From contig CAVIIX010000011.1 of the NCBI GenBank assembly GCA_963643225.1, positions 1-64,000 on the forward strand: a stretch of DNA of 64,000 nt, written 5' to 3'. Under the pieces are notes generated by a model. That model ran no database searches. It saw nothing but the letters and a program-made list of their open reading frames with translations, and was not told the origin of the DNA. This DNA is from UBA1258 sp963643225. GTDB lineage: Bacteria > Bacillota > Clostridia > Lachnospirales > Lachnospiraceae. Of the stretch, positions 1 through 10,100 are shown one piece after another; the stretch's first letter is position 1; each line of letters starts with the position of its first letter. Made by a program: the position numbers and the translations under genes.

Positions 1-38
1 GCGCTATTAGGCGCGGATACAATTTAATAAGCTAATAA

Positions 39-118
39 GCGGCTATGGCGGAATAGGCAGACGCGCCAGATTTAGGTTCTGGTGGGAGACCGTGCAGGTT
101 CGATTCCTGTTAGCCGCA
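39..118 (+). tRNA. tRNA-Leu (anticodon UAG)
   Basis: Class II cloverleaf. The acceptor strands GCGGCTA and TAGCCGC pair perfectly. The anticodon stem CCAGA/TCTGG encloses the loop TTTAGGT, giving anticodon UAG. A long variable arm precedes the T arm GCAGGTTCGATTCCTGT. Discriminator A is at 118 and CCA is not encoded. It stands just upstream of leuS, separated from it by one copy of the dispersed hairpin repeat. Confidence 0.96.
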
Positions 119-120
119 TT

Positions 121-264
121 TTATAAAAGCTCAAGAAAAACCACTGCCTTTAGGCAGTGGGTGCTCTTGAACGAGGTGCTGGGTTACAAGCCCAGTACCT
201 CGTAAGGCACGTAGTGCCGCTTTTAGTAGAGCCATAGCGAAGCGAATTGCGAATATCATTGGCT
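121..264 (+). repeat. Dispersed hairpin repeat, copy 1 (full length)
   Basis: About 143 bp. It starts TTATAAAAGCTCAAG, then has three stem-loops: CCACTGCC/GGCAGTGG with a TTTA loop, GAGGTGCTGGG/CCCAGTACCTC, and GGCAC/GTGCC. It ends TAGCGAAGCGAATTGCGAATATCATTG. Near-identical copies lie at 2755-2867 (minus), 23549-23690, 39234-39374 and 52216-52355, with fragments near 3788 and 38851. It encodes no protein. It resembles a MITE or REP-like element; no transposase for it is visible here. Confidence 0.85.
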
Positions 265-293
265 TTGAAGTAAAATAAAAGCAGGTGTAAGTT

Positions 294-2726
294 ATGAAAA
301 ATGGAAGCAAAGTTTACAATCCCAAGGAAATAGAGCCAAAGTGGCAGCAATACTGGGAAAAAAATCAAACCTTTAAGACAGATGTATGGGACTTTTCAAA
401 GCCTAAATATTATGCTCTTGACATGTTTCCCTATCCTTCAGGTGTAGGTCTTCACGCAGGCCATCCGGAGGGCTATACAGCAACAGACATTATGTCCCGT
501 ATGAAGAGAATGCAGGGCTATAATGTGCTTCATCCCATGGGATATGACTCCTTTGGCCTTCCTGCCGAGCAGTACGCTGTTTCAACCGGCAATCATCCTA
601 ACGGCTTTACCCAGAAGAACATCGAAACCTTCAGTAAGCAGTTAAAGGAGCTTGGCTTTGACTATGACTGGACCAAGACACTTGCCACCTCCGATCCTAA
701 ATTTTATAAATGGACACAGTGGATTTTCAAGCAGCTGTACCTTGATGGCTATGCAAAATACGTTGATATGCCTGTTAACTGGTGCGAAGAGCTTGGTACC
801 GTTTTATCCAACGACGAGGTAATCGATGGAAGGTCAGAGCGTGGGGGCTATCCGGTTGTACGTAAGAATATGAAACAGTGGGTTATCAATCAGCCTGCTT
901 TTGCAGAAGAATTACTTGAGGGCTTAGAGGAAATTGACTGGCCTGAATCCACCAAGGACATCCAGCGCAATTGGATAGGCAAGTCCACAGGCGTTGAGGT
1001 TGAATTTGAAATCGTGGGCGGCGGAAAATTCTCAATTTTTACCACCTGTATTGAGACAATTTACGGTATTACCTTTATGGTGCTTGCCCCTGACGGACAG
1101 CTTGTAAAGGATCTGATGCCACGAATTGAAAATAAAGATGAGGTGCAGGCTTATATCGACGAAACACTCAAGAAAAACGATATGGACCGTACCGAATTAA
1201 ATAAGGGCAAGACCGGCTGTGAGCTTAAGGGCGTGCACTGCCTAAACCCCGTTAATGGCAAGGAAGTAAGAATGTTCATCGGTGACTTCGTCCTGGCTAA
1301 TTACGGTACAGGCGCCGTTATGGCAGTTCCTTCCCACGACCAGCGTGACTTTGAATACGCGCTTGCCCACAACATCGAGATGATTCAGGTAATTGACGGA
1401 AGAGACGTTTCAAAACGTGCCTTTGAAAAATACGATTATTTAGGCAAGGGCTGTAAGCTTATAAATTCCTGTGAATTTACAGGTTTAACAGTTGAGGAGG
1501 CAAAAGAAGCCATAACCGTTAAGCTCGAGAAAATGGGCGTAGCCAGGAGAACGGTCAATTATCACTTCCGTGACTGGATTTTTGCCCGTCAGCGTTACTG
1601 GGGTGAGCCCGTTCCTGTTGTACACGGTGAAGACGGAGAAATTCACGTGCTTGAGGATTCGGAGCTTCCTTTGGTTTTGCCGGAGCTTGAAGACTACAAG
1701 GGTAAAAACGGTAAGGCTCCTCTTGAAAATGCAACAGAGTGGAAGCAGTACGATAAAAACGGCATAAAGGGAACAAGAGAAACCTCCACAATGCCCGGCT
1801 CTGCAGGTTCTTCCTGGTATTTCTTAAGATATATCGATCCTAATAATGAAAACGAATTTGCCAATCAGGAGCTTTTAAAGCACTGGATGCCGGTTGACCT
1901 TTACATCGGCGGTCCGGAGCATGCAGTAGGCCATCTGATGTATTCACGTATCTGGAACAGATATTTATACGATAAGGGTCTTGCACCCACAAAGGAACCC
2001 TTTAAAAAGCTCGTACATCAGGGTATGATTCTTGGTGCGAACGGCATCAAGATGGGTAAGAGATTTCCAGAATTCGTTGTGAACCCTTCAGACATCGTAA
2101 GAGACTATGGAGCAGATACCTTAAGACTCTACGAAATGTTCATGGGGCCGCTTGAGGTTTCAAAGCCCTGGAGCCAGCAGGGTGTTGAAGGCGCAAGAAA
2201 ATTCATTAACCGTGTATGGACATTCATGGTGGATGAAGACACAAATGGCGACGAAACGGATGAGACCTTAAAAAAGATTTATCACCAGACTGTTAAGAAG
2301 GTAACCTCCGATTTTGAACAGCTTGGCTTCAATACAGCAATTTCACAGCTGATGATTTTCATGAACGCAGCCTATAAGGCAGGAAAATGCCCGGTAAGCT
2401 ACAAGGAAGGCATAATCAAGATGATTTCCTGTATTATTCCTCACGCAGGCGAAGAAATGTGGCAGGCTTTAGGCCATGACAACACCATCGCCTATGAACA
2501 ATGGCCTACCTACGATGAAGAGGCAGTTAAAGAAAACACTGTTGAAATCGGCGTTCAGGTAAACGGAAAGGTAAGAGGAACTATTTCTCTGGCTGTAGAT
2601 GAAGACCAGGCCTTGGCCCTGGAAAAGGCAAAGGCCCTTCCTGGAATATCCTCCTTCATAGACGGAAAGATAATCGTCAAGGAAATTTACGTTAAGGGTA
2701 AGATTGTAAACATCGTAGTTAAATAA
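294..2726 (+). CDS. leuS: Leucyl-tRNA synthetase
   Basis: Charges tRNA-Leu with leucine using ATP; cytosolic class I synthetase. The 810 residues fit the bacterial family. The HIGH-type motif is HAGH (54-57) in a PSGVGLHAGH context, and the KMSKS loop reads KMGKR (586-590) in GANGIKMGKRFPE. Between them lies the CP1 editing domain (about 225-420), which keeps GTGAVMAVPSHDQRDFE, but its threonine-rich motif reads TTCIET instead of the usual TTRPDT. The anticodon-binding region and C-terminal domain (QVNGKVRG) follow. ATG 294 has AGGTG six bases upstream. No T-box leader is present. The gene sits between repeat copies 1 and 2, which face each other in inverted orientation. Confidence 0.97.
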   Translation: MKNGSKVYNPKEIEPKWQQYWEKNQTFKTDVWDFSKPKYYALDMFPYPSGVGLHAGHPEGYTATDIMSRMKRMQGYNVLHPMGYDSFGLPAEQYAVSTGNHPNGFTQKNIETFSKQLKELGFDYDWTKTLATSDPKFYKWTQWIFKQLYLDGYAKYVDMPVNWCEELGTVLSNDEVIDGRSERGGYPVVRKNMKQWVINQPAFAEELLEGLEEIDWPESTKDIQRNWIGKSTGVEVEFEIVGGGKFSIFTTCIETIYGITFMVLAPDGQLVKDLMPRIENKDEVQAYIDETLKKNDMDRTELNKGKTGCELKGVHCLNPVNGKEVRMFIGDFVLANYGTGAVMAVPSHDQRDFEYALAHNIEMIQVIDGRDVSKRAFEKYDYLGKGCKLINSCEFTGLTVEEAKEAITVKLEKMGVARRTVNYHFRDWIFARQRYWGEPVPVVHGEDGEIHVLEDSELPLVLPELEDYKGKNGKAPLENATEWKQYDKNGIKGTRETSTMPGSAGSSWYFLRYIDPNNENEFANQELLKHWMPVDLYIGGPEHAVGHLMYSRIWNRYLYDKGLAPTKEPFKKLVHQGMILGANGIKMGKRFPEFVVNPSDIVRDYGADTLRLYEMFMGPLEVSKPWSQQGVEGARKFINRVWTFMVDEDTNGDETDETLKKIYHQTVKKVTSDFEQLGFNTAISQLMIFMNAAYKAGKCPVSYKEGIIKMISCIIPHAGEEMWQALGHDNTIAYEQWPTYDEEAVKENTVEIGVQVNGKVRGTISLAVDEDQALALEKAKALPGISSFIDGKIIVKEIYVKGKIVNIVVK

Positions 2727-2754
2727 ATAATATTTGCATTATGCTTCACTTGTG

Positions 2755-2867
2755 TTCTACTAAAAGCGGCACTATGTGCCTTAAAAGGTACTTATCTTTT
2801 GCCCTGGCACCTCGCAAGGGAACTAAAACCGCCAAAAAGGAGTGTGTACTCTTGAGCTTTTATAAAC
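2755..2867 (-). repeat. Dispersed hairpin repeat, copy 2 (inverted, 3' truncated)
   Basis: Read on the minus strand it begins TTTATAAAAGCTCAAG, carries the three stem-loops in degraded form (GAGGTGCC, then GGCACATAGTGCC) and stops after GCTTTTAGTAGA, so the terminal GCGAAGC...AATATCATTG part is missing. It faces copy 1 across leuS. Confidence 0.8.
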
Positions 2868-2870
2868 CAC

Positions 2871-2904
2871 AGGCCGTTTTTGAAAAAAGACGGCCTTTTA
2901 TTTT
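2871..2904 (+). terminator. Rho-independent terminator after leuS
   Basis: Stem AGGCCGT/ACGGCCT with T-rich and A-rich inner flanks, followed by TTTTATTTT. It lies between leuS (plus inverted repeat copy 2) and the next gene. Confidence 0.75.
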
Positions 2905-2923
2905 CCTGATTTAAGGTGTAAAT

Positions 2924-3760
2924 ATGAAAATTACGACGGTAATTGAAAACGTAAGCAATATAGAAGGCATTCAGGGAGTTTTCGGACTTTCTTTATTTAT
3001 AGAGGCTAACGGCGAGAAAATTCTCGTAGATTGCGGTAAAGACGCTGCGGCTTATGAAAATTTTTCGACGCTTGGTTTTAGGCCTTCCGATATAGAGAAA
3101 ATTTTTATTTCCCACAATCACTACGATCACTTCGGAGGCTTTCCGCAGTTTGCAGCTGTAACTGAAAAGGTGCCTGTATATATTTCCCTTGATGCAGACA
3201 GGGAATTATGGTCTAAAAGGTTATTTAAAAAATATATAGTAAGTAAAAGTGAATACTTATCTGAATATAAAGACCGTTTTGTATTAATTGAGGATATGAA
3301 GGAAATCGGAAAAGGGGTATTTGCCTGCAGAGTTAAAAGCCCGGAGGCACGTTTCTTTTGCAGAGATAAGAAATTAAAAAAGCGGGAAAATGACGGACAC
3401 CTCACACCGGATACCTTCGAGCATGAAATGTATCTTGCGGTTATTGAAGATAATGAATGTAAGATTATTTCCTCCTGCTCTCATAACGGCGCAGTTAACA
3501 TTATTAACGATGCAAAAAACCGCTTCAAGGACACGCCGGTTACTACATTTGTGGGGGGACTTCATATGCGTGGCAGAAAAGCCACTACATTAAATTGCAA
3601 ACCCTCTTATATTAAAGAAGTTATTGGAATTTTGAATTCCTATAATATAAAGAAGCTTTACACAAGCCACTGTACCGGATACAAGGCTTACGGCATTATA
3701 AAGAAGTACTTTAAACAAGAACTTCACTATTTTTCTTCAGGGGAAGTGTTTGAGGTGTAG
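2924..3760 (+). CDS. Metallo-beta-lactamase-fold hydrolase (COG1237-like)
   Basis: A 278-residue soluble protein with the metal-binding signature HNHYDH at 64-69 (HxHxDH) after an N-terminal beta-rich segment (FGLSLFIEANGEKILVDCG). Further ligands are likely in SSCSHNG (about 186) and GGLHMRG. The C-terminal TSHCTGYKAYGIIKKYF is typical of the COG1237 branch, which includes relatives of methanopterin-pathway beta-RFAP-type enzymes. The substrate cannot be read from sequence. ATG 2924 has AAGGTG upstream. It is a single-gene unit after the leuS terminator. Confidence 0.85.
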   Translation: MKITTVIENVSNIEGIQGVFGLSLFIEANGEKILVDCGKDAAAYENFSTLGFRPSDIEKIFISHNHYDHFGGFPQFAAVTEKVPVYISLDADRELWSKRLFKKYIVSKSEYLSEYKDRFVLIEDMKEIGKGVFACRVKSPEARFFCRDKKLKKRENDGHLTPDTFEHEMYLAVIEDNECKIISSCSHNGAVNIINDAKNRFKDTPVTTFVGGLHMRGRKATTLNCKPSYIKEVIGILNSYNIKKLYTSHCTGYKAYGIIKKYFKQELHYFSSGEVFEV

Positions 3761-4145
3761 GAGAGCCTGGTGCTTCATGTAAGCAGGCAGCAAAGCAGAT
3801 TGTAAATATCATTGGCTTTTACCTATTTAGGTGGTTTACAAATTTAAAATTTTGTTGTAAAGTATTCAAAAGTGAAAGGGTGAATTAAATAGTGACTAGT
3901 TGACGTTTGCACAAAATTATCAGGGAGTAACGCACCTGGTTAGTTTTTGTGTAACTTTTTTATGAAAGCAAAGCTTTATACTTTATATCAGAATATTAAA
4001 ATAGCGAGATGTAGTAGCTTTTATAAAAAACTTTCACTTTTTGAACCTTTTTTAATTAAACTGAAGTCTTTATTATTTAGAAGCTATAAAATTGTTAATT
4101 ATTAACGGGGCTACGCCCTAACAAAATAAAAAAGGAGAATTGAGA
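3761..4145. other. Intergenic region before the giant surface protein
   Basis: No coding region seen. It holds a 3' fragment of the dispersed repeat (about 3788-3815), an imperfect hairpin at 3910-3951 (CACAAAA/TTTTGTG outside, CAGG/CCTG inside) followed by TAACTTTTTT that could end transcription, and a TATAAA at about 4085 that may be the -10 element for the next gene. GGAG at 4134-4137 is its ribosome binding site. Confidence 0.5.
3788..3815 (+). repeat. 3' fragment of dispersed hairpin repeat
   Basis: GCAAAGCAGATTGTAAATATCATTGGC matches the 3' end of copies 1 and 4 (AGCGAAGC...TTGCAAATATCATTG). The stem-loops are absent. Confidence 0.6.
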
Positions 4146-7100
4146 ATGAAAAACACAAGAACAAAGCGGGCTCTTGCATTCTTTATGAGTGTGATTATTA
4201 CCCTGACTACCTTTGCAAGTGATGCATCTCTTATCACGACTTATGCAGCAGGTACCGGTGATAGCTTGACAGCCAGCACGACTACTGACGAAGGCTTGAA
4301 GATTACAAAATCTGCCAAAGTCGACGGAGAGGATGTTACATTAACCTTTACTGTTGACGGTGCTGACGGCAAAAAGATCATTCAGACTACAAGCGAGACA
4401 GCCGTTGTATTTGTAATGGATATCTCGAATAGTATGGAGTCTAGATTAAAAACTGCAAAAAATGCAGCAAAAGAATTTGCCACTGGCTTGCTTAAAAACG
4501 ATAAGGTATCCGTTGGAGTGGTATCTTATGGTACATATGCGTATGAAGAACAGGCATTGAGCAAGAACGCAGATGATATTACAAAGAAAATCAATAAAAT
4601 ATCAATCGAAGGAAATAAAGATAAAAAAGATAGGAACCTTGGTGGCACAAATCTTCAGGCCGGTATTTATTATGCAGAAGACATGCTTAAAAAATCAGCT
4701 GCCGCAAAAAAGATTATTGTAGTGCTTTCTGATGGTGAGCCTACATTTAACTATAAGGTAACCGGAATATCGAAGGATGGCTTTAAAGCTAATGATGGTA
4801 ATGATGTTTATCCTTATACATTTGACTATACTGAAACAGAAAATACAGGAACTCAGCAGACATATAAGGGTAAAATAACCTATAAGTGCACAGTAACAGA
4901 TGTGAAATCACAAAGGTACCTTTGGGGAATAGAGTATACGGTTTCTTATGAAGATGAATTTGGCAAGACAGGAACAAAAACTGTGTATGGCGATTCAAAA
5001 TATAAAAAAGGGTATGAATTTTATAAAACTAAAACTAAAACTCTTGATTCCGGCGACGCAGCTATTTCAGAAGCTAAGCTTGCCAAGGATGCAGGTATAG
5101 ACATTTATTCAATCGCTTATGATGTTGATGAGAATAGCTCTGCAAGCTCAGTTATGTTTAATGTTGCAAATAAAGGTGATGCAAGCAACAAGTATTACTA
5201 TGAAGCAACCTCTAAGGAAGGCACTAATGTATCAAACGCAATTAGCGCTGTATTAAAGAGCATCCAGACATCTATAGAAGAAAAGGTTAAGGGAGCTATT
5301 GGCACAAGCCTTGTAGACGACCTTCCTTCGTACATGACCTTTGATATTGAAGATTCAGTTAACTCTGCTTTGATTAGTGAAAAGAAGGTTAAGATGGACG
5401 AAAATTCCTTCACCTGGGATTTGGGCGATTTAGGAAGTGAAAATAGTAAGACGGTTATAGTTAAGGCTAAGCTTGACATTGACAAAATGATTGAAGCTTA
5501 TGCGAAGGAAAACAATACGACTGAAGCTATAGTAAGAGCCAAGATGGCTGAAGGCACTATTGAATTTAATTTAAATGAACTTGTTACACTTTCCTATAAG
5601 GATAAGGATGGCACTTCAAAGGAAAATACAGACATTAATGTAAGCGGTAAAGCAGGTGTTCCAAAGACTAATATACTTACTTATCCTTACACTATTAAAT
5701 ACACTGTTGACGGAAAGGCTTCAGACGATTATCCGCTTGTAACAGGATATGGTTATGAAGGTGAAGAAATTAATGTAGAGCTTTATTCTACAAGCGAAGC
5801 AATTTCAGATACAAAGGAAATTACAAGAGGTAATGAAGCTCTTACTCCCGAAAATGGAGAGCTTTCCTTTGATATAAAGAAAGATTCAAATGGCGCAGCT
5901 AACGTAATCACTGTAGCTCTTCATTCTGCTATACATAAAGTTATCTTTATGGTGGATGGACAAAAATATAACGAACAGGATGTTCCATATGGTGAAGCTG
6001 CCGATGCTCCTACAGATCCTGAAATGACCGGTTACACCTTCACCGGCTGGGACACGCTCTTTTCAAATATTACCACTGACACGACTGTAAATGCTAATTT
6101 TACTATAAACAAATACAATGTTACTTTTAATGTTTACAATGCAGACGGTACATTGAATAAACAGTCAAAGCAATATAATGACGTATCATATGGCGAGGAA
6201 GTAAAAGTTCCTGTTGTAACTCTTCCTGATGAAACTGCTAAATCAAGCTATACAGGAAGCGGCTGGAGGCTAAATGATGCGCCTGCAGACGTAACCGGAA
6301 ATGATACTATTACTGTTACACAAAATGCAGAATATAAATACACAATCAGCGAGGAAACAAGAAAATATACTGTAAATTATTTCTTTAAAGCTGCTGATGG
6401 CACAGAAAAGCAGGTTGGAAGCTTTGATAAATTCTATGGAGATACTCTTGGCGAAGCACCTGATTATAGTTCATTAAAGACTCCTGAAACTGATGAGTAC
6501 AAATACGCATACTCAGCCTGGTATACTTATAAAGACTGTGAAGAGGTTGCATATAATCCTGACGACACAGTGATAGGTACGACAAATGTATATGTAAAGG
6601 AAACTTCAAGTAAGAAGTTATATACTGTCGGATTCGTATTTGAAGATTATGATGGCAAGACAAATGAAATTTTTGATACTTATGCATATGGCGAAATAAC
6701 CCCAAGTTATCCTGAAACGTTATATACTAGAAAACAAAATAATGATCAGTATAAATACTCGTATACTCTTGATAAACTTGCAGATAAAGTAACAGGAGAT
6801 GTTACTTATTACGTCAAAGAAACAAGAACAGTAAATGAGTATGAGGTTACATTAAAGGTGTGTGATGATGGTAAAGAATTTATCATCGCGTTTGGCACTT
6901 ATAAATACGGTCATGAACTTAAAGACATTAAGAACTACGAAGTAAAGGGTAAAGAGGGCTACACAGCTAAGGATATTAAATGGGCATGGGACGATACCTA
7001 TATAGTAACAGGTGCAGCTACTCTCACTACTTATATCGAATATGATATTAACGAGTATAATGTAACCTTTAAATATGAACTTTTTGATGCTGATTCAAAT

Positions 7101-10100
7101 GTATTAGTATCCACCAAGAAATTAGACAGCATCATAGTTAATCATGGTAAAACGTTAGAAGACAGCTACCCAGATGTAACACAGACGCATGATGATGATC
7201 AGTATGCATATACATTAGGCGACTGGGATGTTGACGAAAAGAAAGAAATTACTGGACCGACAACAGTAACAATTAAAGAGACAAGAGTAACCAATTCATA
7301 TGATGTTACCTTTGTAGTTAATTATGTAGAGGCAGATGGTGAAACTCCTTATGCTGAAACTGAAACTAAAACTGTATCGGTTAAATACGGTACTGCCGCA
7401 ACGGCTCCTAATCTTCCCACACCGGCTGAATTAAAGGAAGCTCAGGATAAAAAGTACGAATATGACTATACAGTATCAGGCTGGAATAAAGATTTTACCA
7501 ATATTACAGGGAAAACTACCGTAACAGCTACTGTAACCCGTGAAAAGATTAAATACAACGTAACCTTTAAGATTGAAGGTCAGGTCGACTTTATTGCTAC
7601 AGGAGTTTACGGCGATGTGATAGATGTTCCTACAATACCTCAAAAGGATGATGATAACATCTACACCTACAAGATTAAGAAAGATAGCTGGCCCGAAGGA
7701 AGCAACTATACAATAACAGGCGATGCTACATTCGAAGCTTCTTATACTAAGAATTACATCGACTATACAATTACCTTTGTTGCCACCAATGACTTTGATA
7801 TTAACGAAGATAAGCAAAATATAACAGTAGGGAAAAAGTCAGATGTTCATTATGATGACATGATTGTAACTACATCGGAAATTGTCACAGATTACGAATA
7901 CAGAAACTGGTTTAAGGATGATGAAAAGTATGATTATGAACTTACGGATTTTGCTGATTACTATTCAGTAACCGAAAAAAATCTTATTGTATATGCTACA
8001 TGGACAAGAACTCCGGTTAATCATACTATTACCTATGTAATAGACGATGTAAGCTTTAATGATACATTTGCATACGGTACTAAAGTTACCATTAAAGAAA
8101 ATCCTGATAAGACCGGCTATGATTTTAAAAATTGGACCTGGACAAAGGCGGATGGCTCTTCCTTGGAAGGCGCGCCTGATACAATGCCTGAATATGACCT
8201 GGTTGCAACCGCAAGCTTTGAAGCTAAAACATACACTGTAAAGGTTAATTACTTGGAAGAAGGTACGGAAAATAAGGTTTGCGAGCCTAATGAAGTAAAA
8301 GTTAAGTTTGACACTGAGTATGAGATTACTTCACCGGCGGTTGAACACTTTACAGTTAAGACTAATGATGCAGTAAAGAGTGGCACATTTGATAGAGAAG
8401 CATTAACTAAGGCTGCAGATGGCGTTCTTACATTAAATGCATATTATACAAGGGATTTTTATACAGTAAGATTCTTTGACTGTGGTAGTGAAACAGAACC
8501 AATTGAGACACAGACCGTAGTATACGGAAGCGATGCTACAGCACCTTTAGAATTTAATGTGCCCGATACAATCGTAAACGGTAGCTACGCTAAAGTATAC
8601 TGGTTTGATAAATGGAGTAAAGACTTTACAAACGTTTCTAAAGATTTGGATGTTAAGGCAGAATATGCTTTCGAAGACTTTTACATTGCTCCTTCAGTAA
8701 CCAATGACACAGCATCCACGATAGTCGGAACAGATATATCAGGTAATTTGCTTGATAATGATAACAATACTGTTACATTTGATCCTACAGAAAATTCAGA
8801 TAAAACTGCTGATATTAAGGTGAACGAAGACGGCACCTTTGAAGTCAAGGCTAAGGCTGCAGGTACCAAAACCGTAACTGTTCCTTATACATACAGTAAT
8901 TCTTATTCAAATGATCACGGTACATGGGTACTTTCCTATGAAGGCAGAGAGAGCTTGGAGATTACGGTTTATGAGCCTTCGACGCTTACACTTTCAAATA
9001 AGACAGTTAAGTATGACGGAAAAGAACAGAAGCTTGACTTCAATGCGGAAGGCTTTAAGAACGTAACTTATACCTATGGTAATAAGACTACTTCAGAAAT
9101 GCCTGAGTTTATCGATGCAGACACATATACTGTAACAGTTAACGCTGAATACGAAGCAGGCGGCAAGACCTATGCTGCAGCTCCTGTAAGTGCAACACTT
9201 ACTATTCAGAAGAGAAACGTAGTATTAACCTCTGCATCTGATACAAAGACCTATGACTCTACTGCACTTACGAACAAAAACGTAACAGTATCAGGCGATG
9301 GCTTTGCAGATGGCGAAGGTGCTGAATACACTGTAACCGGCAGTCAGACAGTAAAGGGTGAATCAGCTAATACCTTTACTTATGAATTAACTAACAAAAC
9401 AAAGGCTTCTAACTACGATATTTCTACCAATGAAGGTACTTTAACCGTTAATGCAATTTCAGATAGAATAGTTGTTACCATAGCAGAAAACAGCGGTTCA
9501 TACGAATATGACGGTAGGGAACATTCCGTAGAAGGCTACACTGTAAAGAGCATTTCAGGTAATGATCTTTATAAGGAATCTGACTTTAGCTTTACAGGCG
9601 ATGAAGCTCACAAGATTGCTACCGGTGAAGCTGCAGGTGACTACAATTTAGGTATTGTGGCTTCTGACTTTACTAATAACAATAAAAACTTTGAAAATGT
9701 AACCTTCATTATTGAAGAAGGTAAATTGACCATTACACCTTTCTCACAGAAGGTAACTGTCAGGATTTCAGGTGATGTAAATACCGTTATGTATGATGGT
9801 AATGCTCACAATTCAAGCGGATATACAGTAACTGGAATCGATAATGAATATTTAAGTGAAAATGATATTGCTCTTGCAGAAGGTGTTGAAGCTAAGGCTA
9901 CACTTACTGATGCAGGCAAGCAGACTATGGGTCTTGATGCTGCAAGCTTTGTTAACAACAATAAGAATTTTAGTAATGTTTCCTTTGAAGTAACAGACGG
10001 ATACATTGAAGTAACAAAGCGTGCTATTGAAATAATAAGTAAGTCAGGAGAAAAGGTATACGACAGCACTCCTTTAGAAATCAAGGACGTTGATTTATCC

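Noticed and set aside
119..293. T-box leader before leuS
   Set aside because: No AGGGTGGNACCGCG antiterminator or specifier loop; the segment is the dispersed repeat.
1555..1791. Minus-strand 78-residue frame inside leuS
   Set aside because: Lies fully inside a well-supported coding gene, lacks a ribosome binding site and has no protein-like composition.
6385..6705. 106-residue minus-strand frame inside the giant surface protein
   Set aside because: Shadow of a repetitive coding gene with biased codons; His/Gln/Tyr-rich nonsense composition.
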